This document shows positions 28,180-36,678 of a DNA stretch of 64,000 bases, one piece after another. The notes beneath the pieces were generated by a model. The model made no database searches. It worked only from the letters and a program-made list of their open reading frames with translations, and was not told the DNA's origin. Position 1 is the stretch's first letter. Each line of letters starts with the position of its first letter. A program made the position numbers and the translations under genes. This DNA is from Burkholderiales bacterium (GTDB lineage: Bacteria; Pseudomonadota; Gammaproteobacteria; Burkholderiales; SG8-41). The stretch is taken from contig JAHCAG010000003.1 of assembly GCA_019635015.1 (NCBI GenBank), forward strand, positions 123,512 to 187,511, in the 5' to 3' direction.

Positions 28180-29286
28180 TCAGATCTCGCGCGTGTAACG
28201 CCGCATCTTCGCCTCATCCACACGAATCCCCAACCCGGGTCCGGTCGGCACATCCAGATAACCATCGGCGAGCCGGATCGGCTCGGTGACGATGTCGTCG
28301 GCAAGGTAGGGGCTCGACAGGCTGACGCCCCAGTCCACCGCGGGAATCGCCGCGGCGAGGTGCATCAGTCCGGCGCTGGCGATGCCGGCCTCGGCGATCT
28401 TGCAGGCGAGATTGACTTTCATGTCCAGCTCTTCGCACAGCAGCGCGGCGTCATGCACCGCCTGCAGGCCGCCCAGTTTGATGGTTTTCAGGCTGCAGCC
28501 CTGCGCCGCTTTCAGTGCATGGTGCCGGCGCAGATCATCGAGGCTGTGCAGGCCTTCGTCGACGCCGATCTTGACGCGGCTGGCGGCGGCAACCCGCGCC
28601 ATGCCTTCGACATCATGCGCCGCGACCGGCTGCTCGAAAAATTCGATGCGGGTGTCGGCGATGCCGCGCACGAAACGGATTGCCTCGTCAGGCGTCCAGC
28701 CCTGGTTGGCATCGGTGCAGATCAGCACCTTGTCGTCCTTGACCGAGGCCGCCACCGCGCGCGCGCGTTCGGCATCGGCTTCCGGCGTGTCGATGCCGAC
28801 CTTGATCTTGATCGCGACATAACCCTCGGCCAGCCGTTTCTGCGCCTCCGCGATGTCGCCGGCGGTGCTGCCGGTGCCGATCAGGCGCAGTGCCGGCACG
28901 CGCATGCGTTTCGCGCCGCCGAGCAGCTCGTACACCGGCTTGCCGCGCGCCTGGCCCAGCGCGTCGAACAATGCCATTTCGATCGCCGCTTTCGCGCTGT
29001 TGTTGCCGTAGAGGTACTGGCCGGCGCGATGCATCGCCGCCGGGATGTCATCGGCCGGCAGGCCTTCGAGCTTGTCGGCGAGGTGGCGGATCGCCGCGAC
29101 CATGCTGCCCTGGGTTTCCCCGGTCATGGTCGGCGCTGAAGCCGCTTCGCCCCAGCCAACAATGCCGTCGCTGGTTTCGATGCGCGCCAGCACGTTCTCG
29201 GCGTTGCGCACTTCCTCGAAGGACATCTTCACCGGTTTGATCATCGGCAGGCTGATGGCGATGGCCTGGATACGCTGGATACGCAT
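28180..29286 (-). CDS. enolase-superfamily mandelate racemase/muconate cycloisomerase-like enzyme
   Basis: A 368-residue enzyme of the enolase superfamily (muconate-lactonising and dipeptide-epimerase branch). Catalytic features: KIKVG (Lys pair of the KxK motif, about residue 168), metal ligands in DANQGW, EQPV and VDEG, and the later Lys in TIKLGG. The N-terminal capping domain begins IQAIAISLPMIKPVKMSFEE. The two Lys positions suggest a 1,1-proton transfer or cycloisomerisation. It is convergent with the dual ATPase gene (stop codons adjacent) and is preceded by its own TctC gene 75 bp upstream on the same strand, so an organic-acid substrate is likely. Confidence 0.82.
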   Translation of the reverse strand: MRIQRIQAIAISLPMIKPVKMSFEEVRNAENVLARIETSDGIVGWGEAASAPTMTGETQGSMVAAIRHLADKLEGLPADDIPAAMHRAGQYLYGNNSAKAAIEMALFDALGQARGKPVYELLGGAKRMRVPALRLIGTGSTAGDIAEAQKRLAEGYVAIKIKVGIDTPEADAERARAVAASVKDDKVLICTDANQGWTPDEAIRFVRGIADTRIEFFEQPVAAHDVEGMARVAAASRVKIGVDEGLHSLDDLRRHHALKAAQGCSLKTIKLGGLQAVHDAALLCEELDMKVNLACKIAEAGIASAGLMHLAAAIPAVDWGVSLSSPYLADDIVTEPIRLADGYLDVPTGPGLGIRVDEAKMRRYTREI

Positions 29287-29328
29287 TATTGCAATCCGAG
29301 TAAAAAGCGGCGCCGCAGCGCCGCTGTG

Positions 29329-29356
29329 AAAAAATCAATAAAATCAAACACTTGTA
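29329..29356 (-). promoter_or_regulatory. AT-rich leader motif, copy 4 (minus strand)
   Basis: On the minus strand ACAAGTGTTTGATTTTATTG followed by ATTTTTT lies 45-70 bp before the enolase-superfamily start. It matches AAGTATTTGTTTTTATTGAT with two substitutions, on the same strand as the gene. Confidence 0.4.
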
Positions 29357-29360
29357 ATAA

Positions 29361-30317
29361 TCACAACTTGCCGATTTTCTGCACGGCCTTGGCCATGCGC
29401 GCGTAGTCGGCATCGAAGAAAGTCTTGAAGTCCGCCATGTCGCGATAATCCGGCACCACCTGCACCTTCTTCAGCGCTTCGATGAATTGCGGATCGTTGG
29501 CGGCCTTGCGCACCAGATCGCGCAACTGGTTCAGCGTGGCATCGGGAATGCCGGCGGCGGTGAACAGGCCGACCCAGAGATAGGCTTCGATGTCGATGCC
29601 CTGTTCCTTCAGCGTGGCCACATCGGGCACCGCGGGATGGCGCTTGACGCCGCTGACGCCGATGGGCTTCAGCTTGCCGGTGACGATGTGCGGATGCACC
29701 GCGGCCGGTCCGCTCGCGGTGGCATCGACGTGGCCGCCGAGCAGCTGGGTGATTGCCGGGCCGCCGCCGGTGGTCGGCACATGGCGCATCTTGATACCGA
29801 CCGCATCGACGAACATTTCGAAGGGCACGTGGGTGATGCCGTACGGGCCCGATGATGAGAAGGTGTAGGTGCCGGTTTTCTTTTTCAGCAGGGTGGCAAA
29901 TTCCTTGGCGTTTTTCACCGGCACCGAGGGATGGGTCACCATCACCAGCGGATCGGCGCTCATCAGCGCCACCGGCTGGATCTGCGCCAGCGTGTACGGG
30001 GACTTGATGCCGTAGAGCTTGTCCTTCTCGATCACCAGGTAGAGGTTCGGCGTGGTTACCAGCAGCGTGTGGCCGTCGGCCGGCTGGTTGGCGACGAAGG
30101 CGGTGCCGATGGCGGCGGTGCCGCCGGAGCGGTTGACCACCGGCGCCGGCTGTTTGGTCAGGCGTTCGATGATGGCTGAGAGCGGCTGGGCGTGAATCTG
30201 GTTCATGCCGCCGGGCGGGTTGGGCACCACCACGGTCATGGCCTTGCTCGGGAAGGTCTGGGCCTGCGCGGCCAGCGACACGGATGCGCAGGCTGCGGCA
30301 ATCAGCAATCGTTTCAT
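29361..30317 (-). CDS. TctC/Bug solute-binding protein (third copy)
   Basis: A 318-residue periplasmic binding protein with a signal peptide (MKRLLIAAACASVSLAAQA). TctC signatures: FPSKAMTVVVPNPPGGMNQ, VNRSGGTAAIGTAFVANQPA, and HVPTTGGGPAITQLLGGHVD. The binding loop PPGGMNQIH differs from the usual PGGGTD of this family, so its ligand may differ from that of the other two copies. It precedes the enolase-superfamily gene on the same strand (74 bp) and diverges from the 3-hydroxyacyl-CoA dehydrogenase operon. There is no TctAB gene in the window. Confidence 0.9.
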   Translation of the reverse strand: MKRLLIAAACASVSLAAQAQTFPSKAMTVVVPNPPGGMNQIHAQPLSAIIERLTKQPAPVVNRSGGTAAIGTAFVANQPADGHTLLVTTPNLYLVIEKDKLYGIKSPYTLAQIQPVALMSADPLVMVTHPSVPVKNAKEFATLLKKKTGTYTFSSSGPYGITHVPFEMFVDAVGIKMRHVPTTGGGPAITQLLGGHVDATASGPAAVHPHIVTGKLKPIGVSGVKRHPAVPDVATLKEQGIDIEAYLWVGLFTAAGIPDATLNQLRDLVRKAANDPQFIEALKKVQVVPDYRDMADFKTFFDADYARMAKAVQKIGKL

Positions 30318-30550
30318 CGTGGTTCCTCCTGGATGGTACGGGCGTCCTGCACCCGCGTTATTCGTTGTTTTGTGCGGACTGGAAGGGCTGCCGGAAAACG
30401 TTAATCCCTAAACCCGGTGAAGTCAATCGCATGCCGCGTCCGCTGCAGTTGGCAACACGACGCAACTTGGTTAGCCTACGCGCACCACGGCGACCCGCTG
30501 CCGCAGCCTGCTGCCGAAGGCCCGATAATTTCCCTGATCGCAAAGAAACG

Positions 30551-31468
30551 ATGAACAAGAAAATCCAGTCCGTCCTGATCTACGGTTACGGCGTGATGGG
30601 TGCAGGTGTGGCCCGCACCTTCGCCAAAGCCGGTTTCGACACCACCATCCGCAGCAGCCGTGCCGCGGAGCTGAAGGACCTGCCGCCGGGTGCGCGCGCA
30701 GTCACCGCCCTGCCGGACACGCCGCCCGACCTGGTGCTGGAACTGGTGCCGGAAGAGGTGAAGACCAAGCAGGCGGTCTACCTCGAGGTTGAAGCAAAAT
30801 ACCCCGGCGCGGATGTCGTGATCGCCACCGGCACCTCCGGCCTGGATCTGGTCGAACTGGCGAAGCCGCTGAAACACCCGGAACGTTTTGTCGGCCTGCA
30901 TTACTTCATGCCGGCCGACCAGGCCCTGGTGGTGGAGGTCATGGCCGGGCCGCAGACCCCGCGCGAACTGGTGGACCTCTGCGCCGAGGTGCTGCGCCGC
31001 ACCGGCAAGGAGCCGGTGGTGCTCTACAAGCCCATTGTCGGTTTCCTCGTGAACCGGCTGCAGCATGCGATCCTGCACGAGGCCTACTACCTGATCGAGA
31101 ACGGTGTTGCCAGCGCCGCTGACATCGACCACGCGGCGCGGCGCATGCTGGCACCGCGGATGTGCGTCAACGGTCTGATCGCGCAGAAAGACCTCAGCGG
31201 CCTGGTGATCCATGCCGGCGCGCAGGCCTCGATCGTGCCGGAGCTGTTCCACAACAGCGTGCCCAATCCGATGCTGCAGGCGATGGTGAAAAACGGCGAG
31301 ACCGGCACCGCGGCCGGCAAGGGTTTTTACGACTGGGACGGCTGCGATACCGAGGCCGTGCGCAAGCAGGCCTCGGTGCAGCTGGCGAAGCTGACCGAAT
31401 TCCTCGACTCGGAGGCGATGCAGCCGGCGCCGCGCACCCAGCCCAAGCCGCGCGACCCCCGCCGTTGA
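30551..31468 (+). CDS. 3-hydroxyacyl-CoA dehydrogenase-family NAD-binding protein
   Basis: A 305-residue protein. The N-terminal Rossmann domain has YGYGVMGAGVARTFAKAG (residues 10-27; GxGxxG as GYGVMG), and the C-terminal helical domain has GFLVNRLQHAILHEAYYLIE and GKGFYDWDG near the end, the usual 3-hydroxyacyl-CoA dehydrogenase layout. The catalytic His lies in FVGLHYFMPAD. Part of the sequence (ATGTSGLDLVELAKPL) is more like bifunctional 3-hydroxyacid enzymes than fatty-acid FadB. The ATG at 30551 sets the start; the longer open frame upstream is not family-like. A TTG start of the next gene overlaps the stop, which gives a compact operon. Confidence 0.82.
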   Translation: MNKKIQSVLIYGYGVMGAGVARTFAKAGFDTTIRSSRAAELKDLPPGARAVTALPDTPPDLVLELVPEEVKTKQAVYLEVEAKYPGADVVIATGTSGLDLVELAKPLKHPERFVGLHYFMPADQALVVEVMAGPQTPRELVDLCAEVLRRTGKEPVVLYKPIVGFLVNRLQHAILHEAYYLIENGVASAADIDHAARRMLAPRMCVNGLIAQKDLSGLVIHAGAQASIVPELFHNSVPNPMLQAMVKNGETGTAAGKGFYDWDGCDTEAVRKQASVQLAKLTEFLDSEAMQPAPRTQPKPRDPRR

Positions 31469-32190
31469 ATTCCGGTCCGCGTCGTGCCTTCGTGCTCGGC
31501 GCGCGTGAGGCGCTGGGTGTGCCCGCGGCCGTGCTTGGCGCGGGTTTCCTCGGTTATGGCTCGCTGGCGGCCGACGCCGGTTATCCCGTATACCTGACGC
31601 TGCTGGCAACCTTTGCCATCTGGGCGCTGCCGGGGCAGCTGGTACTGATGGAAATGCAGGCGGCCGGCGCCGCGCTTGCAGCGACGGCGCTTGCGGTGTC
31701 GCTGAGTGCAGCACGTTTCTTTCCGATGACTCTGACCCTGATGCCGCTGATGCGCCGCGGCGGCCGCGCGCGGTCCTTGTGGCAGTTCCTGCTGGTGGCC
31801 CAAATGGTGTCGATGACCACCTGGGCGGTGGCGATCCGCCGTTTCGAGGATCACGACCTCGAAGACCTCGAAGCGCGCTGGCAGTACTTCATCGGCTTCT
31901 CCGCGGTCTGCATCGGCTCGGCGGCGGTCTGCGCGGTGATCGGCCAATTGCTGATCGGCGCGCTGCCGCCACTGGCAAAATACGGGCTGGCGCTGCTGAC
32001 GCCACTCTATTTCTTCGTGACCCTGGTCGGCGAGGCGCGTTCGAAATCCGCAATTGCCGCGCTGGTCTGCGGTGCCGGCACGGCGCTGGCGCTGCACGCG
32101 GTGGCGCCCGCCTGGAGCCTGCTCGGCGCCGGGTTCATCGGCGGCACCGCTGCCTTCCTGCTGCAGCGATCACATGCCGGCCGTCGCTGA
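31465..32190 (+). CDS. AzlC-family branched-chain amino acid exporter subunit
   Basis: A 241-residue inner-membrane protein with about five to seven hydrophobic segments (for instance GVPAAVLGAGFLGYGSLAAD, PVYLTLLATFAIWALPGQLV, FIGFSAVCIGSAAVCAVIGQ). The early GYGSLAAD and the WALPGQLVLMEM segment match AzlC, the large subunit of the AzlCD exporter. The start is a TTG overlapping the previous stop (TTGA); no better start exists in frame nearby. AzlD follows with a 17-bp overlap. Export of branched-chain amino acids is the known role; here the operon suggests a keto- or acyl-acid context. Confidence 0.85.
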   Translation: MNSGPRRAFVLGAREALGVPAAVLGAGFLGYGSLAADAGYPVYLTLLATFAIWALPGQLVLMEMQAAGAALAATALAVSLSAARFFPMTLTLMPLMRRGGRARSLWQFLLVAQMVSMTTWAVAIRRFEDHDLEDLEARWQYFIGFSAVCIGSAAVCAVIGQLLIGALPPLAKYGLALLTPLYFFVTLVGEARSKSAIAALVCGAGTALALHAVAPAWSLLGAGFIGGTAAFLLQRSHAGRR

Positions 32191-32515
32191 CATCGGGCTG
32201 GCGATTGCCGCCTGCGGGCTCGCCACGTACCTGTGGCGCGGCCTCGGTGTGCTGCTGTCGGGGCGGCTCGACCCGAAAAGCGCGATGTTCGAATGGGTGT
32301 CCTGCGTGGCCTACGCGCTGGTCGCCGGGCTGATCGCGCGCATCATCGTCGCGCCCTCCGGGCTGCTGGCTGAAACCGCGCTGGCTGACCGCCTGCTCGC
32401 CTGCCTTGCGGCCCTGCTGGCCTACCATCTCGCCCGGCGCAACATGTTCGCCGGCATGGTCTGTGGTCTCGCCGTGTTCATCGGCGCCGGCTACATCCGC
32501 GGGCTCATCGCTTAA
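32174..32515 (+). CDS. AzlD-family branched-chain amino acid exporter subunit
   Basis: A 113-residue hydrophobic protein with about four helices (IGLAIAACGLATYLWRGLGV, WVSCVAYALVAGLIARIIVA, LLACLAALLAYHLA, AGMVCGLAVFIGAGYIRGLI). It matches AzlD in size and place, directly after AzlC, with which its start overlaps by 17 bp. Together they should form the two-subunit exporter. The enoyl-CoA hydratase-like gene begins 9 bp after its stop. Confidence 0.82.
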   Translation: MPAVADIGLAIAACGLATYLWRGLGVLLSGRLDPKSAMFEWVSCVAYALVAGLIARIIVAPSGLLAETALADRLLACLAALLAYHLARRNMFAGMVCGLAVFIGAGYIRGLIA

Positions 32516-32524
32516 AATCGCGGC

Positions 32525-33310
32525 ATGAGCGGTGAAATCCTGGTGGCGCGTGACGGCCCGGTGGCGACGGTCACGCTGTCCAATCCCCCGAAACTGAATG
32601 CGCTGACGGTGGCGATGTGGCGTGCGCTGTCGGCCGCCTTCGATGAACTGTCGGCAGACGACCGGCTGCGCTGCATCGTGCTGCGCGGCGCCGGCACTGA
32701 CGCTTTCGCGGCCGGCGCCGACATTGCCGAATTCGCGACCGAGCGCAACACTGTCGAGCAGGGCAAGGTTTATCACCGCGAGCTGGTCCATGGCGCCCTG
32801 CGTGCGGTCGGCGAATGCTGGCACCCGACGGTGGCGATGATCCACGGCGCCTGCGCCGGCGGGGGGCTGGAACTGGCCTGCCAGTGCGACCTGCGGATTG
32901 CCGGCCGCAGCGCGCGTTTCGGCGTGCCGATCAATCGCCTGGGTTTTGCGATCGCTTACGACGAACTGGCCGCCGTTCTGCCGCTGATCGGCCGTGCGGC
33001 GGCGCTGGAAATCCTGGTCGAGGGCCGCATGTGGGCTGCGCAGGAGGCCTACGACAAGGGACTGCTGACCCGCCTTGTCGATGACGCTGCGCTGGCGGCC
33101 GAAACCGCTGCCACCGCGGGTCGCATCTGCGACGGCGCGCCGCTGGTGGCGCGCTGGCACAAGCAGTTCATCCGCCGGCTGACGCCGCAGCCGGCACCGC
33201 TGACGGCGGCGGAGCTTGACGCCAATTTCGACTATTTCAAGACTGAGGACTACCGCATCGGCTACGATGCCTTCATCCACAAGCGCAAGCCGCGTTTCGT
33301 GGGCCGTTAA
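32525..33310 (+). CDS. enoyl-CoA hydratase/isomerase-family protein (paralogue B)
   Basis: A 261-residue crotonase-fold protein and a clear paralogue of the protein at 18422: both share LRCIVLRGAG, FAAGADIAEFA, GGGLE, RFGVPI and GAPLVARWHKQFI. Glu116 (in GGGLELA) keeps the first catalytic acid, but the second is again replaced (GVPIN, residues 133-137). This shared replacement suggests that both catalyse the same non-hydratase step. It sits between AzlD and a class III CoA-transferase, so the substrate is probably a branched or unusual acyl-CoA made by that transferase. Confidence 0.85.
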   Translation: MSGEILVARDGPVATVTLSNPPKLNALTVAMWRALSAAFDELSADDRLRCIVLRGAGTDAFAAGADIAEFATERNTVEQGKVYHRELVHGALRAVGECWHPTVAMIHGACAGGGLELACQCDLRIAGRSARFGVPINRLGFAIAYDELAAVLPLIGRAAALEILVEGRMWAAQEAYDKGLLTRLVDDAALAAETAATAGRICDGAPLVARWHKQFIRRLTPQPAPLTAAELDANFDYFKTEDYRIGYDAFIHKRKPRFVGR

Positions 33311-33334
33311 TTTTCTTACCGAATGGAATCCGTC

Positions 33335-34558
33335 ATGGCTGGACCGTTATCGCATGTCAAGGTGCTCGATCTCTCGCGCGTGCTCGCGGGCCCGTGGACC
33401 GCACAGAACCTCGCCGATCTCGGCGCGGAGGTGATCAAGGTGGAGCGCCCCGGCAAGGGCGACGATTCGCGGGCCTACGCGCCACCCTTCCTGAAGGACG
33501 AACAGGGCAATGAAACGAAGGAGGGCGCCTATTTTTGCGCCGCCAACCGCGGCAAGAAATCGATCACGGTCAACCTGAGCAAGCCCGAAGGACAGCAGCT
33601 GGTGCGCGAGCTGGCGAAAGGCGTCGATGTGCTGGTGGAAAACTACAAGGTCGGCGACCTTGCGCGTTACGGCCTGGGTTACGAGGACCTTGCCAAACTC
33701 AATCCCGGCCTGATCTACTGTTCGGTCACCGGTTTCGGCCAGACCGGCCCCTACAAGGACCGTCCCGGTTACGATTTCATGGCCCAGGGCATGGGTGGCC
33801 TGATGAGCATCACCGGCGAGGCCGACGGCCTGCCCGGTGGCGGCCCGCAGCGTGTCGGCATCCCGATCATCGACATGACCACAGGCATGTACGCAACGAT
33901 CGCGATCTGCGCCGCACTGGCCAACCGCGCGGTGACCGGCAAGGGGCAGTGGATCGACGTCGCGCTGCTCGACAGCTGCGTCGCCTTCCTCGCCAACCAG
34001 GCGATGAACTACTTCGCCACCGGCGAGTCGCCCTCGCGCATCGGCAATGCGCATCCGAACATCGTGCCTTACCAGACCTTCAAGACGAAGGACGGTGCGA
34101 TCATCCTCGCCTGCGGCAACGACAACCTGTTCAACAAGTTCTGTGAGGCGGCGGGCTGCGCCCACCTGCCGAAGGATGCGCGTTTCGCCACCAATGCCGA
34201 ACGTGTGAAAAACCGCGTCGAGATCACACGGGTGCTCAACGAGGTCTTTGAAAAACGCACGACCAAAGAATGGGTCAAGCTGCTCGACGATGCCGGTGTC
34301 GCCAACGGTCCGATCAACACCATCAGGGAAGTGTTCGAGGAGCCGCAGGTGATTGCCCGCGGCATGAAAATCGAACTGCCGCATGCGGCGGCGGGGAAAG
34401 TGCCGCTGGTCGCGAGCCCGATGCGCTTCTCGGGCACACCGCTGAAGCACGAAATCCCGCCGCCCGTGGTGGGGCAGCACACGGACGAGATACTGCGCGA
34501 CGTGCTTGGCAGGACCGATGCCGAGATCGCCGCGCTGCGCGCGGGGCAGATCGTTTAG
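33335..34558 (+). CDS. class III CoA-transferase (CaiB/BaiF family)
   Basis: A 407-residue protein that should move CoA between an acyl-CoA and a free organic acid. Family marks: MAGPLSHVKVLDLSRVLAGP, NLADLGAEVIKVERPGKGDD, FCAANRGKKSITVNL, and the catalytic Asp in IPIIDMTTGMYA (Asp180 in this numbering). The C-terminus PPVVGQHTDEIL is typical. An alternative ATG lies 12 bp upstream at 33323; the MAGPL start fits the family better. It closes the operon of a dehydrogenase, an exporter and a hydratase-like enzyme. A palindromic heptamer hairpin follows the stop. Confidence 0.92.
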   Translation: MAGPLSHVKVLDLSRVLAGPWTAQNLADLGAEVIKVERPGKGDDSRAYAPPFLKDEQGNETKEGAYFCAANRGKKSITVNLSKPEGQQLVRELAKGVDVLVENYKVGDLARYGLGYEDLAKLNPGLIYCSVTGFGQTGPYKDRPGYDFMAQGMGGLMSITGEADGLPGGGPQRVGIPIIDMTTGMYATIAICAALANRAVTGKGQWIDVALLDSCVAFLANQAMNYFATGESPSRIGNAHPNIVPYQTFKTKDGAIILACGNDNLFNKFCEAAGCAHLPKDARFATNAERVKNRVEITRVLNEVFEKRTTKEWVKLLDDAGVANGPINTIREVFEEPQVIARGMKIELPHAAAGKVPLVASPMRFSGTPLKHEIPPPVVGQHTDEILRDVLGRTDAEIAALRAGQIV

Positions 34559-34637
34559 TAACGGGTAATTCGAGATTGGTGACTGGTAATTGGTGGATGG
34601 ATGACTTTGCCAATTACCACTTACCAGTCATCAATCA
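34559..34637. repeat. heptamer-armed hairpin H1 between convergent stops
   Basis: The left arm (34574-34593) and right arm (34610-34636) are inverted copies built from the 7-mer TGGTAAT/TGGTGAC. The right arm has one extra 7-mer (TGGTAAG). Both the CoA-transferase and TauE/SafE stop codons border it, so it may act as a bidirectional terminator. Confidence 0.8.
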
Positions 34638-35435
34638 CTAAAAAAAGCTGACCAGCATCTTCGTCGCCAGCACAAACAGCAGCGCGGCGAAGATTTTCTT
34701 CAGCAGCGGCCCCGGTGTGCGGTGGGCGAGTTTCGCGCCCAGCGGGGCGATCAGCATGCTGGCGATCACGATGCCGGCGAGCGCCGGCAGGTAGATGAAT
34801 CCCAGGCTGTACTCGGGCATGCCGCTGCGGCCGAACCCGGTGAGCACGTAACCCGCGGTGCCTGCCGCGGCCAGCGGCCAGCCGATGGCCGCGGCGGTGC
34901 CGATGGATTCGTGGATGCGGATGCCCCGCTTGACGAGGTAAGCCACCACCAGCGCCGCACCGCCGGTGGCGGTGAGGCTGGAAATCACGCCGATCAGCCC
35001 CGAGGTCAGGTGGGTGCGGCCGGAGGTCATCGGCAGCGCGTCCGCTTCGGGCTTTTTGCCGAAGAACATCTGCGAGGCGATGTAGTAGATCAGCAGCGTG
35101 AACACCACCGACAGCAGGCGCACGTCGAGCACGCTGGCCAGCAGTGCGCCGCCGAAAGTGCCGGCGACTATGCCCGGCGCCATGCGTTTGACCGCGGTCC
35201 AGTTCACCGCCCCGTGCCCGTGGTGTGCGCGCACGCTCGATACCGAAGTGAACAGGATGGTGGCCATCGAGGTGCCCAGCGCGAGGTGCACGACCTGTGC
35301 CGCGTCGAAACCCTTGGCGGCATAGATGAAGGCGAGCACCGGCACCATCGCCGCGCCGCCGCCGATGCCGAGCAGGCCGGCAAAAAAGCCGACGAAGGCG
35401 CCCAGGGCCAGGTAGGCCCACCACCATTCAAGCAT
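34638..35435 (-). CDS. TauE/SafE-family sulfite/sulfonate exporter-like membrane protein
   Basis: A 265-residue membrane protein with about eight hydrophobic helices. TauE/SafE marks: LGAFVGFFAGLLGIGGGAAM near the N-terminus, HLALGTSMATILFTSVSS, and in the second half TGGAALVVAYLVKRG and AAAIGWPLAAAGTAGYV, the usual two-fold repeat. The known role is export of sulfite, sulfoacetate or other organosulfur anions, or transport of related organic anions. It is convergent with the CoA-transferase. Nothing sulfur-specific is nearby, so the substrate is open. Confidence 0.85.
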   Translation of the reverse strand: MLEWWWAYLALGAFVGFFAGLLGIGGGAAMVPVLAFIYAAKGFDAAQVVHLALGTSMATILFTSVSSVRAHHGHGAVNWTAVKRMAPGIVAGTFGGALLASVLDVRLLSVVFTLLIYYIASQMFFGKKPEADALPMTSGRTHLTSGLIGVISSLTATGGAALVVAYLVKRGIRIHESIGTAAAIGWPLAAAGTAGYVLTGFGRSGMPEYSLGFIYLPALAGIVIASMLIAPLGAKLAHRTPGPLLKKIFAALLFVLATKMLVSFF

Positions 35436-35458
35436 CGCGGCGGACCCCGGTCACCGGA

Positions 35459-35914
35459 TCATTTCTTCATCAGGCCGAGGATGTACTTCCACTCGTCGGG
35501 ATCGACCGGCGTGATCGACAGCCGGTTGCCGCGGGCGAGCACGCGCATTTTGGCCAGCGCCTTGTGTTTGCGCAGCTCGTCGAGCGAAATGAGCGGCGTT
35601 TTTTTGACAAAGCGGAAATCGACATGCAGCCAGCGCGGATTCTCCGGTGTGGATTTTTCGTCGTGGTATTTGCTCTTGCGGTCGAACTGGGTCGCGTCGG
35701 GATAGGCCGGTTTGCTGACTTCGGCGATGCCGGTGATGCCCGGCGTCTCGCAGTTGGAGTGGTAATAGAAAGCCTGATCGCCGACCTTCATCTGGTCGCG
35801 CATGAAATTGCGCGCCTGGTAGTTGCGTATCCCCGTCCAGGGGGTCGTCTTGTCGCGTGCGAGATCGTCGATGCCGTAGACATCGGGTTCGGATTTGATC
35901 AGCCAGTAGCGCAT
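35459..35914 (-). CDS. EVE-domain protein
   Basis: A 151-residue EVE domain (PUA-like fold, related to human THYN1), thought to recognise modified bases in DNA or RNA. Signatures: WLIKSEPDVYGIDDL, TPWTGIRNYQARNFMRD, GDQAFYYHSNCETPGITGIA and the final WKYILGLMKK. It lies downstream of the zapB-like/zapA/6S RNA block on the same strand, an arrangement known in betaproteobacteria. The gap to 6S RNA (about 220 bp) contains a CACAGAG-type inverted repeat. Confidence 0.92.
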   Translation of the reverse strand: MRYWLIKSEPDVYGIDDLARDKTTPWTGIRNYQARNFMRDQMKVGDQAFYYHSNCETPGITGIAEVSKPAYPDATQFDRKSKYHDEKSTPENPRWLHVDFRFVKKTPLISLDELRKHKALAKMRVLARGNRLSITPVDPDEWKYILGLMKK

Positions 35915-35940
35915 GGGGTGTGAAGTTGTGAAAAAGCGTT

Positions 35941-36063
35941 AGCCACAGAGGGCACAGAGGTCACAGAGAAAAACACGGGACGCAGGGCATTTTCACACAC
36001 GTTGAAGTCGATGGGAGAGTCGAACGCGGACAACTCTGGGGCACCTCTGTGCTCTCTGTGGCT
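35941..36063. repeat. CACAGAG-type inverted-repeat element
   Basis: The left arm AGCCACAGAGGGCACAGAGG (from 35941) is complemented by CCTCTGTGCTCTCTGTGGCT (36044-36063) about 85 bp later. This could fold into a long stem. The same sort of repeat is widespread in bacterial intergenic DNA; I cannot tell its origin. Confidence 0.6.
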
Positions 36064-36134
36064 GAAGTTTTTTGTTGTTTTAACGACCTATGCTGCGCAA
36101 AAAAAATGCGGCAAGGCCGCATCCGAACTGTAGG

Positions 36135-36314
36135 GTCCCCCGCATGTGCCGTCGCAGACCAGCATCCTGAACCTGAGGTTCAAGGCGGTCACCTTCCGGA
36201 TTTCTTCAGGCACGTCCGACGTGGGACGCGCACACCGAAACCGCTGTGGTCGGCAACCAGAGCAATGTCTATTGGCTCAAAGAGTATATGGCCTGAACAA
36301 ACACCGCAGGGGAA
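36135..36314 (-). ncRNA. ssrS: 6S RNA (RNA polymerase holoenzyme regulator)
   Basis: 6S RNA mimics an open promoter and holds sigma-70 RNA polymerase in stationary phase. On the minus strand, the closing stem is CCCCTGCGGTGT (36301-36312) with GCACATGCGGGGG (36137-36149), the terminal pair characteristic of betaproteobacterial 6S. Between them are GCATATACTCTTTGAGCC-like sequence, the internal hairpin CCTTGAACC/AGGTTCAGG (36166-36185), and CTGCGACGGCAC near the 3' end. Length is about 180 nt, close to E. coli (184). Its location immediately after zapA on the same strand is the conserved place for ssrS. Ends are approximate. Confidence 0.88.
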
Positions 36315-36369
36315 ACTCTGGACGGAACAGCGAAGGGATGCGCGGAGCGGATAAAGGACTGCGTTACTG

Positions 36370-36678
36370 CTAGAACAGCTTGGCTTGCTCCGCCATCGCC
36401 TGATCGATGGCCGTCTCCATGCGCTGGATTCTACGCTTGGTTTCCGCGATGTCAAAGCCGCCGACCTTCATCGACAGGAACTCGTGCGTGATGTTGAGCG
36501 CGGCCATGATCGCAACACGTTCGAGTCCGATGACCTTGCCGCGGTCGCGGATCTCCTGCATCTTGCCGTTGAGGTAATCGACCGCTTCGAGCAGGCCCTT
36601 CTGCTCGTGCTCCGCACAAGCGACGCGAAATTCGCGCCCCATGATGTTGATCTGCAAACCCTTTGGGTCGGCGCTCAT
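36370..36678 (-). CDS. zapA: cell division protein ZapA
   Basis: A 102-residue ZapA, which binds FtsZ and stabilises the Z-ring by cross-linking protofilaments. Seen: LQINIMGREFRVACAEHEQ (the FtsZ-binding N-terminal domain) and RVAIMAALNITHEFLSMK, followed by a coiled-coil helix (KRRIQRMETAIDQAMAEQ) for tetramer formation. The start overlaps the upstream zapB-like gene (ATGA). 6S RNA follows directly, as in other Proteobacteria. Confidence 0.93.
   Translation of the reverse strand: MSADPKGLQINIMGREFRVACAEHEQKGLLEAVDYLNGKMQEIRDRGKVIGLERVAIMAALNITHEFLSMKVGGFDIAETKRRIQRMETAIDQAMAEQAKLF

Noticed and set aside
30284..30550. Longer start for the 3-hydroxyacyl-CoA dehydrogenase-like protein
   Set aside because: The added residues overlap the promoter region of the divergent TctC gene and show no similarity to the family, which begins right before the GYGVMG motif.
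36049..36354. Small open frames across 36049-36455
   Set aside because: They overlap the 6S RNA with its diagnostic closing stem and lie at a conserved ssrS position; no protein family is visible.
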